A stretch of 38,537 nucleotides of DNA, taken from NCBI RefSeq assembly GCF_013177735.1, contig NZ_WOEZ01000232.1, forward strand, positions 1-38,537, read 5' to 3'. A program made the position numbers and the translations under genes. This DNA is from Paraburkholderia elongata (lineage in GTDB: Bacteria > Pseudomonadota > Gammaproteobacteria > Burkholderiales > Burkholderiaceae). Each line of letters begins with the position of its first letter. Position 1 is the stretch's first letter. Shown piece by piece: positions 26,801 through 34,681 of this stretch. The notes beneath the pieces were generated by a model. The model made no database searches, was not told the origin of the DNA, and saw only the letters and a program-made list of their open reading frames with translations.

Positions 26801-27260
26801 GCAGAAAATCGCCCGACACCGGCGACGGCTGCAGCATGGCGCGGGCAAGTTCGTAGCCCTTGTCGCGTCCCGTCTTGTCGGCGCGTAGCGCCTCGGGCCA
26901 GCGGTCGTCGTTCCATAACCGCGGTTCGGCTTCGAGCGCGACGTTCGCGTTGATCAGCGACGTGCCGCCCAGTCCGCAGCCCACCACCGCATTCACGTCT
27001 TCGTTCACGTGTACTTCGAGCAGCGCGAGCGGCGAGCCGACCTGTGCGAGGGCGGTGTTGTATTGCATCTGCGCGGCGCCTTCGATCGGCGTGCGCGGAA
27101 AGTCGCCGGCCATGAATTCGCGCCCGCGTTCCAGCACGCACACGCTTCTGCCGGCGCGCGCCATACGGCTCGCGGCAATCGCACCGCCATAGCCCGAACC
27201 CACCACCACGACATCGTAGTGCGGCTGCATTGCTGTCAGGGCGCTCGATAAGCGGTTCAT
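23850..27260 (-). CDS. GMC oxidoreductase (cholesterol-oxidase-like) fused to an alpha/beta hydrolase
   Basis: 1136 residues. The N-terminal 570 or so form an FAD-dependent GMC oxidoreductase: dinucleotide motif GSGYGG at 21-26, GCGLGGTSLINANV near 95-106, and a C-terminal VHPLGGCGMGED with MSLGVNPLLTISALAER. Cys197, 200, 203 and 207 (CVGCGDCNSGC) give a ferredoxin-like CxxCxxCxxxC pattern. After a spacer region, an alpha/beta hydrolase begins near residue 810: LLIHGSGVSSRIY (oxyanion), GHCMGG with Cys907 in the nucleophile position, HGDKNETY (acid) and GYGHIDCIFG (His). ATG at 27260 follows GAGGTGG. It may oxidise a sterol-like or lipid alcohol and then cleave or transfer an acyl group; substrate unknown. 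Confidence 0.9.
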   Translation of the reverse strand: MNRLSSALTAMQPHYDVVVVGSGYGGAIAASRMARAGRSVCVLERGREFMAGDFPRTPIEGAAQMQYNTALAQVGSPLALLEVHVNEDVNAVVGCGLGGTSLINANVALEAEPRLWNDDRWPEALRADKTGRDKGYELARAMLQPSPVSGDFLQLPKLQALKQSAQALGMEDRFYPPPVTVTFEDRTNAAGVEQQACVGCGDCNSGCNYGAKNSTHMNYLPDAVAHGADIFTGAAVHSVLRDAATQKWIVHFQEVELGRESYHAPDLFVSADIVIVSAGTIGSTALLQRSHKEGLSVSDMLGKHFTGNGDVLAFAYNTEEVINGVGWGAHKKGDIPPVGPTITGIIDHRNTPNVKDGFVIEEGSLAGPVGAAMVAMLGGAAPLEGVDIPAPRAAGEPLDYDARVIESFLRGPYYGALNHTQTYLVMARDDESGQISVNDEGRPRIDWPNAGKQPIFQTVEETLEKAQAPLGGKYVRNPISTRMLKNRTVTVHPLGGCGMGEDAERGVVDHQGRVFSGTTGNAVHEGLYVMDGAVMPMSLGVNPLLTISALAERNCALLADARGWNIDYLAKGTADAPAPQQIGLHFTETMIGTYTPAVAGVAATSPIEFTLTVESDDLADMLSNPQHLAHTTGTLTCPALSAQPMTIADGTFNLFVVNESDVDERNMNYRMTLNSTEGKTYYLSGQKIITRTSPINLWEQTNTLYAEIREAAQADAPAIGKATLIITPENFLKQQRTLAVTNAPDLKTRLEWTLKFGKFFAGVLFTEYGGVAAPLQFYDPKAPPRLKRVLRAPVPQVTFFGTPDGTTLRLTRYAGPPNKPLRPVLLIHGSGVSSRIYSTDLIGTNLVEYLSAAGYDVWLVDLRVSIEMPSVLVPTNVDKVAREDIPAAVATVRELTGAPEIQVLGHCMGGLALTMSLLAGLEGVRSAVISQVSAHPVPGTLEKIKCGLHVPDIMKHLGVLDLTAFTEHRSWPHNLLDEALRLYPLNHKQGCGSPICHRATFLYGLLYEHEQLNETLHSNLQELLGVHDIEVFKHLAAMVRAGKVVDAEGKDVYLTGMDGMKGLEGMRLPIGFIHGDKNETYLPKSTELTYDMLINRFPEQPYERHLIPGYGHIDCIFGKNAAVDVYPVIARYLNAH

Positions 27261-27471
27261 CAGGACCACCTCGTCAGGAATGGGATGCCGGGTAGGGGAA
27301 CCCGGACTTCGGAAGGAAGACGGCGTGCGCCTACGGCTTTTTTATCGTAGGCGGTGCGCGATGACAAAAAAAGGCGCATCGTACGGGGCGCGTGGCGCCT
27401 GTATGGGGCGTGCTCGATTTGCGAAAAGGGGAAAAAGCCGCCGGCAGCCCAAGCAGCCTGTCAATGCGCTA

Positions 27472-28263
27472 TTACGCGGCCACTTCATTCATTTCGCTGT
27501 CGCTCGATTCGGCGGCAAGCAGGTTCAACGCGAGCAGAATCGCCGCGCGATTGTCGAGGTCGATCTCGATACCGAGCACGTCAGTCAGCCAGCGGCCGAT
27601 CTTGGTATTGGAAAATTCGTCGGCACCGGCCGTCTTTTTCATGGTGACGCCAAGTTTGACGGCGCGATAGTGATACGAGGGCACACGATGCTGAGCCGCG
27701 ACTGCCGACAGGCCGCCTTTTCCTTCCGAGCACCAGCCGAGGCTGCCGGCCAGCACGATGCGCTCCGGTTCGTCGAGACTGTCGATAAAGGCGCGCGCTG
27801 CGAGCCGCACGCGTTGTTCGTCGAGGCCGTATTGCAGCAACACGCTTTCGACGGGGTCTTCCAGCGCTTGCGCGTGCAGGTCGATTTCCTGCGCCATGCC
27901 TTCGTTTTCCATCGACACATTGCGTTGATGGCCGGCGCTGCGCAGGCAGTCGATCAAGTAACGGCGAAAATACGCGCACAGTGCGAAGCCGTTGGACGGC
28001 GCGCTGTCGGCGCAGGCATGGGTTTCGGTGTGGCCGGGCGCGAGGCGCAGCACTTTCGAGTAGATGAACTGCGCGACCAGTTCTTCCTTGTCCTCGCCGA
28101 GCGCCTGCAATTCAAACGGGTGATAGGTGCGCAGCGCCCGCTTGACCAGGTCGACCATCGACACCATTTCGTCGGCGGACAACTGGGTACGCCGGCGCCA
28201 CAGATCGGGCAGGATCGCATCGTCGAGATTGCGGACGAACGCGTGGCTCGGAACTGCGCCCAT
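27472..28263 (-). CDS. Sigma-70-like regulatory protein, divergent
   Basis: 263 residues; ATG at 28263 after a strong GGAGG. The middle (ELVAQFIYSKVLRL...FALCAYFRRYLIDCLRSAGHQRNVSMEN) resembles sigma-70 region 2, including the LID.LR stretch that follows an FRRYL helix. The segment FIDSLDEPERIVLAGSLGW...LSAVAAQHRVPSYHYRAVKLGVTMKK resembles region 4 with a helix-turn-helix. The fit is by pattern only and the region-2 promoter-contact residues are not clearly conserved. It lies upstream of the GMC fusion gene in the same direction, 211 bases away, so the two may be linked. Confidence 0.6.
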   Translation of the reverse strand: MGAVPSHAFVRNLDDAILPDLWRRRTQLSADEMVSMVDLVKRALRTYHPFELQALGEDKEELVAQFIYSKVLRLAPGHTETHACADSAPSNGFALCAYFRRYLIDCLRSAGHQRNVSMENEGMAQEIDLHAQALEDPVESVLLQYGLDEQRVRLAARAFIDSLDEPERIVLAGSLGWCSEGKGGLSAVAAQHRVPSYHYRAVKLGVTMKKTAGADEFSNTKIGRWLTDVLGIEIDLDNRAAILLALNLLAAESSDSEMNEVAA

Positions 28264-28345
28264 GAAAACCTCCATAAGGGGTAAAGCAAGGAGCGCGGGG
28301 AGCCTCGACTGCAGGCAAAGAAGGGGGTGTTGGAACTTTTAAGCC

Positions 28346-28380
28346 GCGCTGGAATGTGAACTCAGTATGGTTTCCAGCGC
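28346..28380 (+). promoter_or_regulatory. Inverted repeat GCGCTGGAA...TTCCAGCGC ahead of the hybrid kinase gene
   Basis: Nine-base perfect arms separated by 17 bases, in the 214-base gap between the divergent sigma-like and kinase genes. It may be a protein site or a leader stem-loop; it starts about 130 bases before the kinase ATG. Confidence 0.5.
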
Positions 28381-28477
28381 CGGCTTCGCCTATATGGATT
28401 AAGTGGTAGCTGATGGGTAAACTGCCGGGTAAACCATCCGGTCAGAACAATCTGCCGTGCCGGACAAAGGAGACCGC

Positions 28478-30262
28478 ATGATGCGGGCCGACCCTATCCA
28501 GCGTGCAATCGACGAAGACCTGGTGCGCGTGCTGTACGCGCAAGACCCGATCGCCTTCTTTTCGCACTGGTTTTCGATCGCGGTGCTGGTGGCGATTTAC
28601 TGGCCGAACGTCCCGTCGCCGCGGCTGTTCGTGGCGTGTTTCGGGTTTTATGCGGTGGCCAATTGCGGCGGCCTTGCGCTGTGGGTCTGCAATCGCCGGT
28701 ACCCGCACCTCGTCACGCCGCGCGGCTGGATCAACCTGCACGCGGTGCGCGGCGTGCTGCTGTATAGCGCGCCGGGCCTGGCGGTTTGGTTCGCGTTCCA
28801 GAGCCCGCAAACCGATTTGCCGCTGCTGCACACGGTGATGCTCGTCACGCTGGCGGCCGGCGTGTTCATGTCGAATGGCTTCGATCTGCTGAACTTTTCG
28901 ACCGCGATTCCGTTTCTGCTCTTTCCGACCATCGTGCTGCATTTCGGCACGCATACGTTCGACCGCACGATTCTCGCGATCGTCCTCGCGTTCTTCTTCT
29001 GCGCGATCAACGTCTATGCGCTGAGCTATCGCAAGCTGTTCCAGCAGGTCGTGCAGGCACGCGTCGATCAGCAGTACCTGGCGGAGTCGCTGGCGGCGCA
29101 AAAGCGGGTCGCCGAAGAGGCCAGTCTCGCTAAAACGCGCTTTTTTGCCGCCGCGAGCCACGATTTGCGCCAGCCGCTGCATGCGATCGGCCTGCTGGCG
29201 GCTTCGCTCAACGACACGGCGGCGACGCCCGTGCAGCATGCGAAGACGGCCCAGCACATCGTTTATAACGTCGAGGCGTTGAACCAGCTGTTCAACCAGG
29301 TGCTCGATCTCGCCAGGCTCGAAAGCGGCGTGACTCAGGTGATTCGGTTGCATTTCCGGCTGTCGGAGCTGTTCGAGCGGGTCGGCAGCCAGTACCGCCC
29401 GCAAGCCGCGGCAAAAGGGCTGGCGCTGCGGATCGCGCCGGCCTCGGTGGTCCTGCATGACGATCCGGTGCTGCTCGAACGCGTGCTGAGCAACCTGGTC
29501 TCGAACGCGGTGCGCTATACCGAGGAAGGCGCGATCTGGGTGGGCTATCGCCGCGCCGGGCGTCGTTCGGGCGGCTATATCGAGGTGCGCGATTCCGGTA
29601 TCGGCATTCCGGCCGAAGAACATGAGCGCATCTTCGAAGAGTTCTATCAGGTCGCCAATCCGCAGCGCGACGCGCGCCAGGGTCACGGTTTGGGCTTGCC
29701 GACGGTGAAGCGTCTCATCGAGATGCTCGGCGGCGAGTTGCAACTGCGCTCGGCGCCCGGCCGTGGCTCGGTGTTCCGCTTTCCGGTGCAGGCGGGCGAC
29801 GCCGGCGGGATTGTCGCGAGCCTGAACGAGGCGGTGGCGGGCGGGCCGTCGGCGCAAGGGCGGCGCGTACTGTGCATCGACGACGAACCGTCGATTCTCG
29901 AAGGCCTCACGAGTCTGCTGGGACGCTGGGGTTGCATCGTGCGTGCCGCGCGCGACGAGGTCGACGCGCTCGTCGCGCTGGAAGACGGCTTCGTGCCGGA
30001 TGCCGTGCTATGCGACTACCAGCTGGCCAATCACCGAACCGGCGCGCAGGCGCTGTCGGCCGTGCGCAATGTGCTCGGGCGGGCGGGGCACGAAGGCGTG
30101 GTGACCTTGCTGATCACGGGCGACATGGCGTCGGCGGAACTGGCGGCGCTGGCCTTGCAGGGGATTCCGGTACTGCACAAACCGGTCGCGCCGGCGCGCT
30201 TGCGGCGCACCCTGGAAATGCTGTGGCAGCAGGCGGAACTGGATAAAGGGCGGGCGGCGTGA
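28478..30262 (+). CDS. Hybrid sensor histidine kinase with C-terminal receiver domain
   Basis: 594 residues. About five or six N-terminal membrane segments to residue 190, then a HisKA helix with the phospho-acceptor His228 in AAASHDLRQPLHAIG, an HATPase domain (SNLVSNAVRYTEEG, RDSGIGIP, GHGLGLPTVKRLIEMLGG) and a receiver domain beginning RRVLCIDDEPSILEG with Asp513 in LCDYQL. AAAGGAG precedes the ATG at 28478. The signal is unknown; the input domain is integral membrane with no large periplasmic loop. It faces a NarL-type regulator gene tail to tail, a probable partner. Confidence 0.94.
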   Translation: MMRADPIQRAIDEDLVRVLYAQDPIAFFSHWFSIAVLVAIYWPNVPSPRLFVACFGFYAVANCGGLALWVCNRRYPHLVTPRGWINLHAVRGVLLYSAPGLAVWFAFQSPQTDLPLLHTVMLVTLAAGVFMSNGFDLLNFSTAIPFLLFPTIVLHFGTHTFDRTILAIVLAFFFCAINVYALSYRKLFQQVVQARVDQQYLAESLAAQKRVAEEASLAKTRFFAAASHDLRQPLHAIGLLAASLNDTAATPVQHAKTAQHIVYNVEALNQLFNQVLDLARLESGVTQVIRLHFRLSELFERVGSQYRPQAAAKGLALRIAPASVVLHDDPVLLERVLSNLVSNAVRYTEEGAIWVGYRRAGRRSGGYIEVRDSGIGIPAEEHERIFEEFYQVANPQRDARQGHGLGLPTVKRLIEMLGGELQLRSAPGRGSVFRFPVQAGDAGGIVASLNEAVAGGPSAQGRRVLCIDDEPSILEGLTSLLGRWGCIVRAARDEVDALVALEDGFVPDAVLCDYQLANHRTGAQALSAVRNVLGRAGHEGVVTLLITGDMASAELAALALQGIPVLHKPVAPARLRRTLEMLWQQAELDKGRAA

Positions 30263-30264
30263 GC

Positions 30265-30282
30265 GGCGGCATGAGCGCCGCC
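30265..30282 (+). terminator. GC hairpin between convergent kinase and regulator genes
   Basis: GGCGGC-ATGAGC-GCCGCC just after the kinase stop, within the 33-base convergent gap. It could serve transcripts from both sides. There is no T-run on the plus strand. Confidence 0.4.
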
Positions 30283-30295
30283 CATCGACCCGTCG

Positions 30296-31051
30296 TTACA
30301 GGGTTTTCCCGGCCTCGAGCCAGCCGTTGATCACGGCGATCGCCGTGGAGCGGTTGTGCACGCCGAGCGCCCGGAAGATTACCGACAGATGCACCTTGAC
30401 CGTCCCTTCCGCGACGCCCAGTTCACGCGCGATCATCTTGTTGGTCCAGCCGCGATGCACGAGCCGCATGATGTCCTGCTGTCTTGGCGACAGGTTCTCC
30501 AGCAAATGTTGCTGGTGCGGCTGCAGCGCCTGGATCTGCACGATCGGTTCGGTGAGCGCGGCTCCGCCCTGAGTCGAGGCGTGGGCGGCGCCCTGAGCGG
30601 CAAGCTCGGCCGCTTCGGCGTGCGCCGGTGCGGCGTGCGTCTCACGCGAGCCCAGCAGGCTGAGCGCTTCCATCGGGACATAGGCGCCGCCTGACAGGAC
30701 CAGTTCGATCGCCTTGAGCATGACGCTGGCCGGCTGCCGCTTGGGCACGAAGCCGAGCGCGCCGGCGGCCAGCACCGCGCGCATTTCGTCGGGCGATTCT
30801 TCCGCGGAGAGCACGACGACCGGCAACGCAGGGTTCGCCTTCAACAGAACTTCAAGCGACGAAGCGCCGCTCATGCCCGGCATATGCAAATCGACGATGG
30901 CAAGGTCGTGGTCGGCATCGGGCCGCGCGGCGGCCGCGAGTGTTTCCCAGCTATCGGCTTCGTCGAATTGCGCGTCGGGATCGAGACCGCGCAGCAGGCC
31001 TTTGACGCCTTGCCGGATCAGTTCATGGTCGTCGGCCACAAGAAACTTCAT
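30296..31051 (-). CDS. NarL/LuxR-type response regulator
   Basis: 251 residues. Receiver domain MKFLVADDHELIRQGV with Asp54 in AIVDLHMPGMSG and the later conserved PKRQ segment; a linker rich in Ala, His and Gln (about residues 135-180); and a C-terminal GerE helix-turn-helix, NLSPRQQDIMRLVHRGWTNKMIARELGVAEGTVKVHLSVIFRALGV. GGAGA precedes the ATG. Likely phosphorylated by the adjacent hybrid kinase; target genes cannot be told from the sequence, though the cytochrome bd genes next to it are candidates. Confidence 0.94.
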   Translation of the reverse strand: MKFLVADDHELIRQGVKGLLRGLDPDAQFDEADSWETLAAAARPDADHDLAIVDLHMPGMSGASSLEVLLKANPALPVVVLSAEESPDEMRAVLAAGALGFVPKRQPASVMLKAIELVLSGGAYVPMEALSLLGSRETHAAPAHAEAAELAAQGAAHASTQGGAALTEPIVQIQALQPHQQHLLENLSPRQQDIMRLVHRGWTNKMIARELGVAEGTVKVHLSVIFRALGVHNRSTAIAVINGWLEAGKTL

Positions 31052-31390
31052 GATGTCTCCGCGAGTCGGGCCTGCGCGTTGTGGACTACCCCCGCCGTGC
31101 TTCTGGCTTTACTTCCCGTTTTACTTCTATTTTCGATTCGCGTCATTGCCGGCTACCCCGCGATCATATGCCGATCGTAGCGCGGCGCGCCTTCCGGTTC
31201 GCCGCATAAGTAAACATCTATTTGTATGATCGCCGGCTGGTTCGCTGCACCAGCATTATGTGTAAGGTAGGTCTCCCGCGCATAGGTTCCGGCTTGTTAC
31301 GAAGACGAGCCGCACGCCGCAATTTTTGAAGCCGTCCACGCAGGATTCCGAAGGTTATGCGCACCGGGTGAAATCACGCAAACGTATGAT
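31052..31390. other. Gene-free gap between regulator and cytochrome bd cluster
   Basis: 339 bases between the response-regulator start and the end of the small DUF2474 gene. It should hold the regulator promoter on the minus strand, in the AT-richer part near 31190-31250. I see no convincing RNA gene, repeat or protein-coding frame. Confidence 0.5.
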
Positions 31391-31588
31391 TCATTTGATC
31401 GCGAATAATGTCGCATTCATCAGAAGCTTGAATGCGAAACCGAGCGACATCGCCGAGGCCACGCCGAAGCACCACAGTGCGACGAACCACAGCCAGCCGG
31501 GCAGTCGGCGCGCCGGCGGTTGAGACGCGCCGCGGGCGGCGTTGGCGCCCGCGTCTGCGTCCTTAATGATAGTGATGTTGGTCGCCAT
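31391..31588 (-). CDS. DUF2474 family small membrane protein of the cytochrome bd operon
   Basis: 65 residues with one strong hydrophobic helix (WLWFVALWCFGVASAMSLGFAFKLLM) after a polar N-terminus. DUF2474 proteins are encoded directly after cydB in CIO-type operons and probably act like CydX as an accessory subunit. The start MATNITIIKD at 31588 makes the gene overlap the end of cydB by 26 bases; an AAGG lies just upstream. Confidence 0.8.
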   Translation of the reverse strand: MATNITIIKDADAGANAARGASQPPARRLPGWLWFVALWCFGVASAMSLGFAFKLLMNATLFAIK

Positions 31589-32567
31589 GACGCACCTTGC
31601 CACGAAATACCCAATAACCCATCGTCGTATAGGCGATGATGACCGGCAGAATCACCGCGGCGCCGACCAGCGTGAACATCTGGCTCGAGCGCGGCGCGGC
31701 GGCTTCCCAGAGCGTCATGCTCGACGGAATCGCATACGGCCACAGGCTCACCAGCAGCCCGGCGTAACCGAGCAGCACCAGCAGGAGCGCGAGCACGAAC
31801 GGTGTGTTGTGATGCCGCGCACGCACCGCGCGGTGCATGAAGAACGCGCAGATCGCCACGAGGAACGGCACCGGCAGCAGACGGTAGAACAGGTTGTCGT
31901 GGAACCAGCGTTGCGCGATATTCGGATCTTGCAGCGGCGTCCACAGACTGACCATCGCGATGAACCCGAGCAGCACGAGCGTCAGCGGCCACACCACGCG
32001 ATGCAGGCGGCGTTGCAGATCGCCTTCGGTTTTCGCGACTAGCCAGCAGCAGCCGAGCAGTGCGTAGGTGATAACCAGACCGAGGCCTGTCAGCAGACTG
32101 AACGGCGTAAGCCAGCCGAAGGCGTCGCCCGCATAGCCGCCGTCGATCACCGGGATGCCTTGCAGGAACGTGCCCAGCGCGATGCCCTGAAAGAAGGCTG
32201 CGCCCGCCGAGCCGCCGATGAACGCCAGATCCCACAGATGTTTCGTGCGCTTGGCCTTGGCGCGAATCTCGAACGACACGCCGCGGAAAATCAGGCATAC
32301 GAGCATGAAGATCAGCGGCAGATACAGCGCGGACAGCACGGTCGAGTAGACCACCGGAAACACCGCGAACAGCGCGGCGCCACCCAGCACCAGCCAGGTT
32401 TCGTTGCCGTCCCACACGGGCGCGACGGTGTTCATCATCAGGTCGCGTTCTTTCTCATCGGGGAAGAACGGGAAGACGATGCCGATGCCCAGATCGAAGC
32501 CGTCGAGCACCACGTACATGAATAGGCCTAGCGCGATGATCGCGGCCCACGCTACGGTTACGTCCAT
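31563..32567 (-). CDS. cydB: Cytochrome bd (cyanide-insensitive type) ubiquinol oxidase subunit II
   Basis: 334 residues, about eight membrane segments. YVVLDGFDLGIGIVFPF and the NTVAPVWDGNETWLVLGGAALFAVFP segment are hallmarks of CydB/CioB. It forms a heterodimer with CydA in the inner membrane, reducing oxygen to water with quinol. It follows cydA by 23 bases and overlaps the small gene downstream. Confidence 0.96.
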   Translation of the reverse strand: MDVTVAWAAIIALGLFMYVVLDGFDLGIGIVFPFFPDEKERDLMMNTVAPVWDGNETWLVLGGAALFAVFPVVYSTVLSALYLPLIFMLVCLIFRGVSFEIRAKAKRTKHLWDLAFIGGSAGAAFFQGIALGTFLQGIPVIDGGYAGDAFGWLTPFSLLTGLGLVITYALLGCCWLVAKTEGDLQRRLHRVVWPLTLVLLGFIAMVSLWTPLQDPNIAQRWFHDNLFYRLLPVPFLVAICAFFMHRAVRARHHNTPFVLALLLVLLGYAGLLVSLWPYAIPSSMTLWEAAAPRSSQMFTLVGAAVILPVIIAYTTMGYWVFRGKVRHGDQHHYH

Positions 32568-32590
32568 TTTCTTTCTCGCAAGCAGAGAGG

Positions 32591-34003
32591 TTAGGCGGCG
32601 TCGATCACGTGATCGGCGGCGGACAGCGGGCGGCGCGCGGTCTGATTCGGGGTGTGCTCAGGCACGCCGTGCGGCGTGTGTCCCGGCAGCGCCGGACCCG
32701 AGCGCATCAGCTTGAGCATGTAGTAGACGCCGGTGCCGAACACGAGGAAGTAGACGACCACGAACGCCATCAGCGAGATGCCGACCTGCTGCGTGGTGAG
32801 CGGCGATACCGCCTGCGAGGTGCGCATCACGCCGTACACCACCCACGGCTGACGGCCTGCTTCAGTGGTGACCCAACCCGCCAGCAGCGTGATGAAGCCG
32901 GTCGGGCCCATTGCCACGGCGAAGCGCTGGAACCACTTCGCTTCGAACAGGCGTTCGCGGCGGCGCAGCGTCCATGCGGCCACAGACATCAGGATCATCA
33001 GCACGCCGAGCCCGGCCATGATGCGGAAGCTCCAGAACACCACCGTCGAGTCCGGCCGGTCTTGCGGCGGGAATTCCTTCAGGCCGCGAATCTCGCCGTC
33101 CCAGCTATGCGTGAGGATCAGGCTGCCGAGGTGCGGAATCGACACGGCATAACGCGTGGTCTCCGCTTGCATATCAGGAATGCCGAACAGATTCAGCGCG
33201 GTGCCGCCTTTCTCGGTTTCCCACAGACCTTCGATCGCCGCGATCTTGGCCGGCTGATACTTGCGCGTGTTCAGACCATGCTGATCGCCGACGAATGCCT
33301 GAATCGGCGTGAGGATCAGGAGCAGCCAGAGCGCCATCGAGAACATCTTCTTGACCGCCGGATCGCGCCGGCCGTGCAGCAGATGCCACGCGCCCACCGC
33401 CGACACCACCAGCCCCCCAACGATGAATGCCGCCAGCGCCATATGCGCGAGCCGGTACGGGAACGACGGATTGAAAATGATCTTGAACCAATCAAGCGGT
33501 ACGACATGGCCGTTCACGACTTCGAAGCCTTGCGGTGTTTGCATCCAGCTATTGGAGGCGAGAATCCAGAAGGTCGAGATCAGCGTGCCGATCGCCACCA
33601 TCAGCGTCGCGCCGAAGTGGGCGCGTGGGCTCACGCGCTGCCAGCCGAACAGCATGATGCCGAGGAAGCCTGCTTCGAGGAAGAACGCGGTCATGACCTC
33701 GTACATGAGAAGAGGTCCGGTGATGGGCCCGGCGAAACTGGAGAAGCCTGACCAGTTGGTGCCGAACTGATAGCTCATCACGACGCCGGACACGACGCCC
33801 ATACCGAAGGCGACTGCGAAGATCCTCGACCAGAACAGGCAAAGATCTTTGTAGTACGCCTTGCCGGTTTTCAGCCAGCGCCATTCGAGGACGGCGATGA
33901 AGCTGGCGAGGCCGATGCTGAGCGCCGGGAAAACAATGTGGAACGAAACGGTGAACGCAAACTGAATGCGGGCGAGATCGAATGCCGAAATTGCGGAGTT
34001 CAT
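32591..34003 (-). CDS. cydA: Cytochrome bd (cyanide-insensitive type) ubiquinol oxidase subunit I
   Basis: 470 residues, about nine membrane segments. LARIQFAFTVSFHIVFPALSIG carries the N-terminal heme ligand (His22); WVTTEAGRQPW and GDQHGLNTRKYQPAKIAA are conserved quinol-oxidase motifs. The length and short Q-loop favour the CioA (cyanide-insensitive) branch. The start MNSAISAFDLARIQF at 34003 fits family N-termini, though its ribosome site is weak; the frame is open a further 34 codons upstream without similarity. Likely induced at low oxygen via the FNR/ANR box upstream. Confidence 0.95.
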   Translation of the reverse strand: MNSAISAFDLARIQFAFTVSFHIVFPALSIGLASFIAVLEWRWLKTGKAYYKDLCLFWSRIFAVAFGMGVVSGVVMSYQFGTNWSGFSSFAGPITGPLLMYEVMTAFFLEAGFLGIMLFGWQRVSPRAHFGATLMVAIGTLISTFWILASNSWMQTPQGFEVVNGHVVPLDWFKIIFNPSFPYRLAHMALAAFIVGGLVVSAVGAWHLLHGRRDPAVKKMFSMALWLLLILTPIQAFVGDQHGLNTRKYQPAKIAAIEGLWETEKGGTALNLFGIPDMQAETTRYAVSIPHLGSLILTHSWDGEIRGLKEFPPQDRPDSTVVFWSFRIMAGLGVLMILMSVAAWTLRRRERLFEAKWFQRFAVAMGPTGFITLLAGWVTTEAGRQPWVVYGVMRTSQAVSPLTTQQVGISLMAFVVVYFLVFGTGVYYMLKLMRSGPALPGHTPHGVPEHTPNQTARRPLSAADHVIDAA

Positions 34004-34393
34004 GATCGTGAAGTGCTTTAGGTGCGTCATGCCCGGAGGCGGGCTACGCGCGTCGACTGTTGTCGGTGCGCACTGCGCTGGGCAGATGGCGGAAGAGTAG
34101 GGCAAGACACGGCTTTTTGCTGCGACGCGACGTGCGTCAAAAAACCACGTTGTTTCGCGCGGATTTTCGATTTTGAGATGGCAAATGCTTGATAGGTATC
34201 AAGTTTTCCTTATTACGCGTTTGCGCGTGTTTCTCGTGGTCGGCGCGGAACTGCGGCAATAGACCGCGCTGCAGCAATGCGGCTCCGGCGCTTTCGCCGC
34301 GAGGTCCCTCACTGCGGACGCCGCATTCCAGTCATGTCAGTCGGCGATCGCCACAATAGGCGGCGCGAGCGCTCAACGCCGCGGGGACGAAGC
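34004..34393. other. cydA upstream region
   Basis: 390 bases between cydA and the antitoxin gene, AT-richer around 34130-34240. Apart from the FNR/ANR box no gene or repeat is visible. Confidence 0.5.
34189..34202 (-). promoter_or_regulatory. FNR/ANR box (TTGAT-AGGT-ATCAA) upstream of cydAB
   Basis: TTGATAGGTATCAA is a perfect match to the FNR/ANR consensus TTGAT-N4-ATCAA. It lies 186 bases before the cydA start codon, so a long leader or a promoter close to the box is implied. Oxygen-responsive control of the bd oxidase fits its high-affinity role. Confidence 0.8.
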
Positions 34394-34681
34394 CTAGGCG
34401 ATCGAGATAAACAGTTGCTTGCCGCATGCAGCCGCGTATCTGCGCAACGTGTCGATAGAAGGCGAGTGCTGCCCCGAAGCAAGCGCCCGTTCGAGCCGTG
34501 TGATGGCAGGCGCTTTCGTGCCCATGCGCTCGGCGACTTGCGCCTGCGTCAAGCCGGCTTCGCGCCGCGCGGCGAGCATCTGATCGAGCAGCGCGAATTC
34601 TTCACGGTTCAGCCGCTCGTATTCGGCGCGTACTTCGGGATCGGCGAGCGCCCGTTCGCGCATTGCCTTATAGGTTGCCAT
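34394..34681 (-). CDS. HigA-like antitoxin with XRE helix-turn-helix
   Basis: 95 residues. The C-terminal half has a Cro/cI-type HTH: AGLTQAQVAERMGTKAPAITRLERALASGQHSPSIDTLRRYAAACG. The N-terminal helix (MRERALADPEVRAEYERLNREEFALLDQML) matches the toxin-facing part of HigA-type antitoxins. It overlaps the toxin gene by 14 bases and is second in the operon, the HigBA order. Confidence 0.88.
   Translation of the reverse strand: MATYKAMRERALADPEVRAEYERLNREEFALLDQMLAARREAGLTQAQVAERMGTKAPAITRLERALASGQHSPSIDTLRRYAAACGKQLFISIA

Noticed and set aside
31326..31523. Small plus-strand frame near the DUF2474 gene
   Set aside because: No ribosome site or similarity, and its second half is antisense to the small membrane protein.
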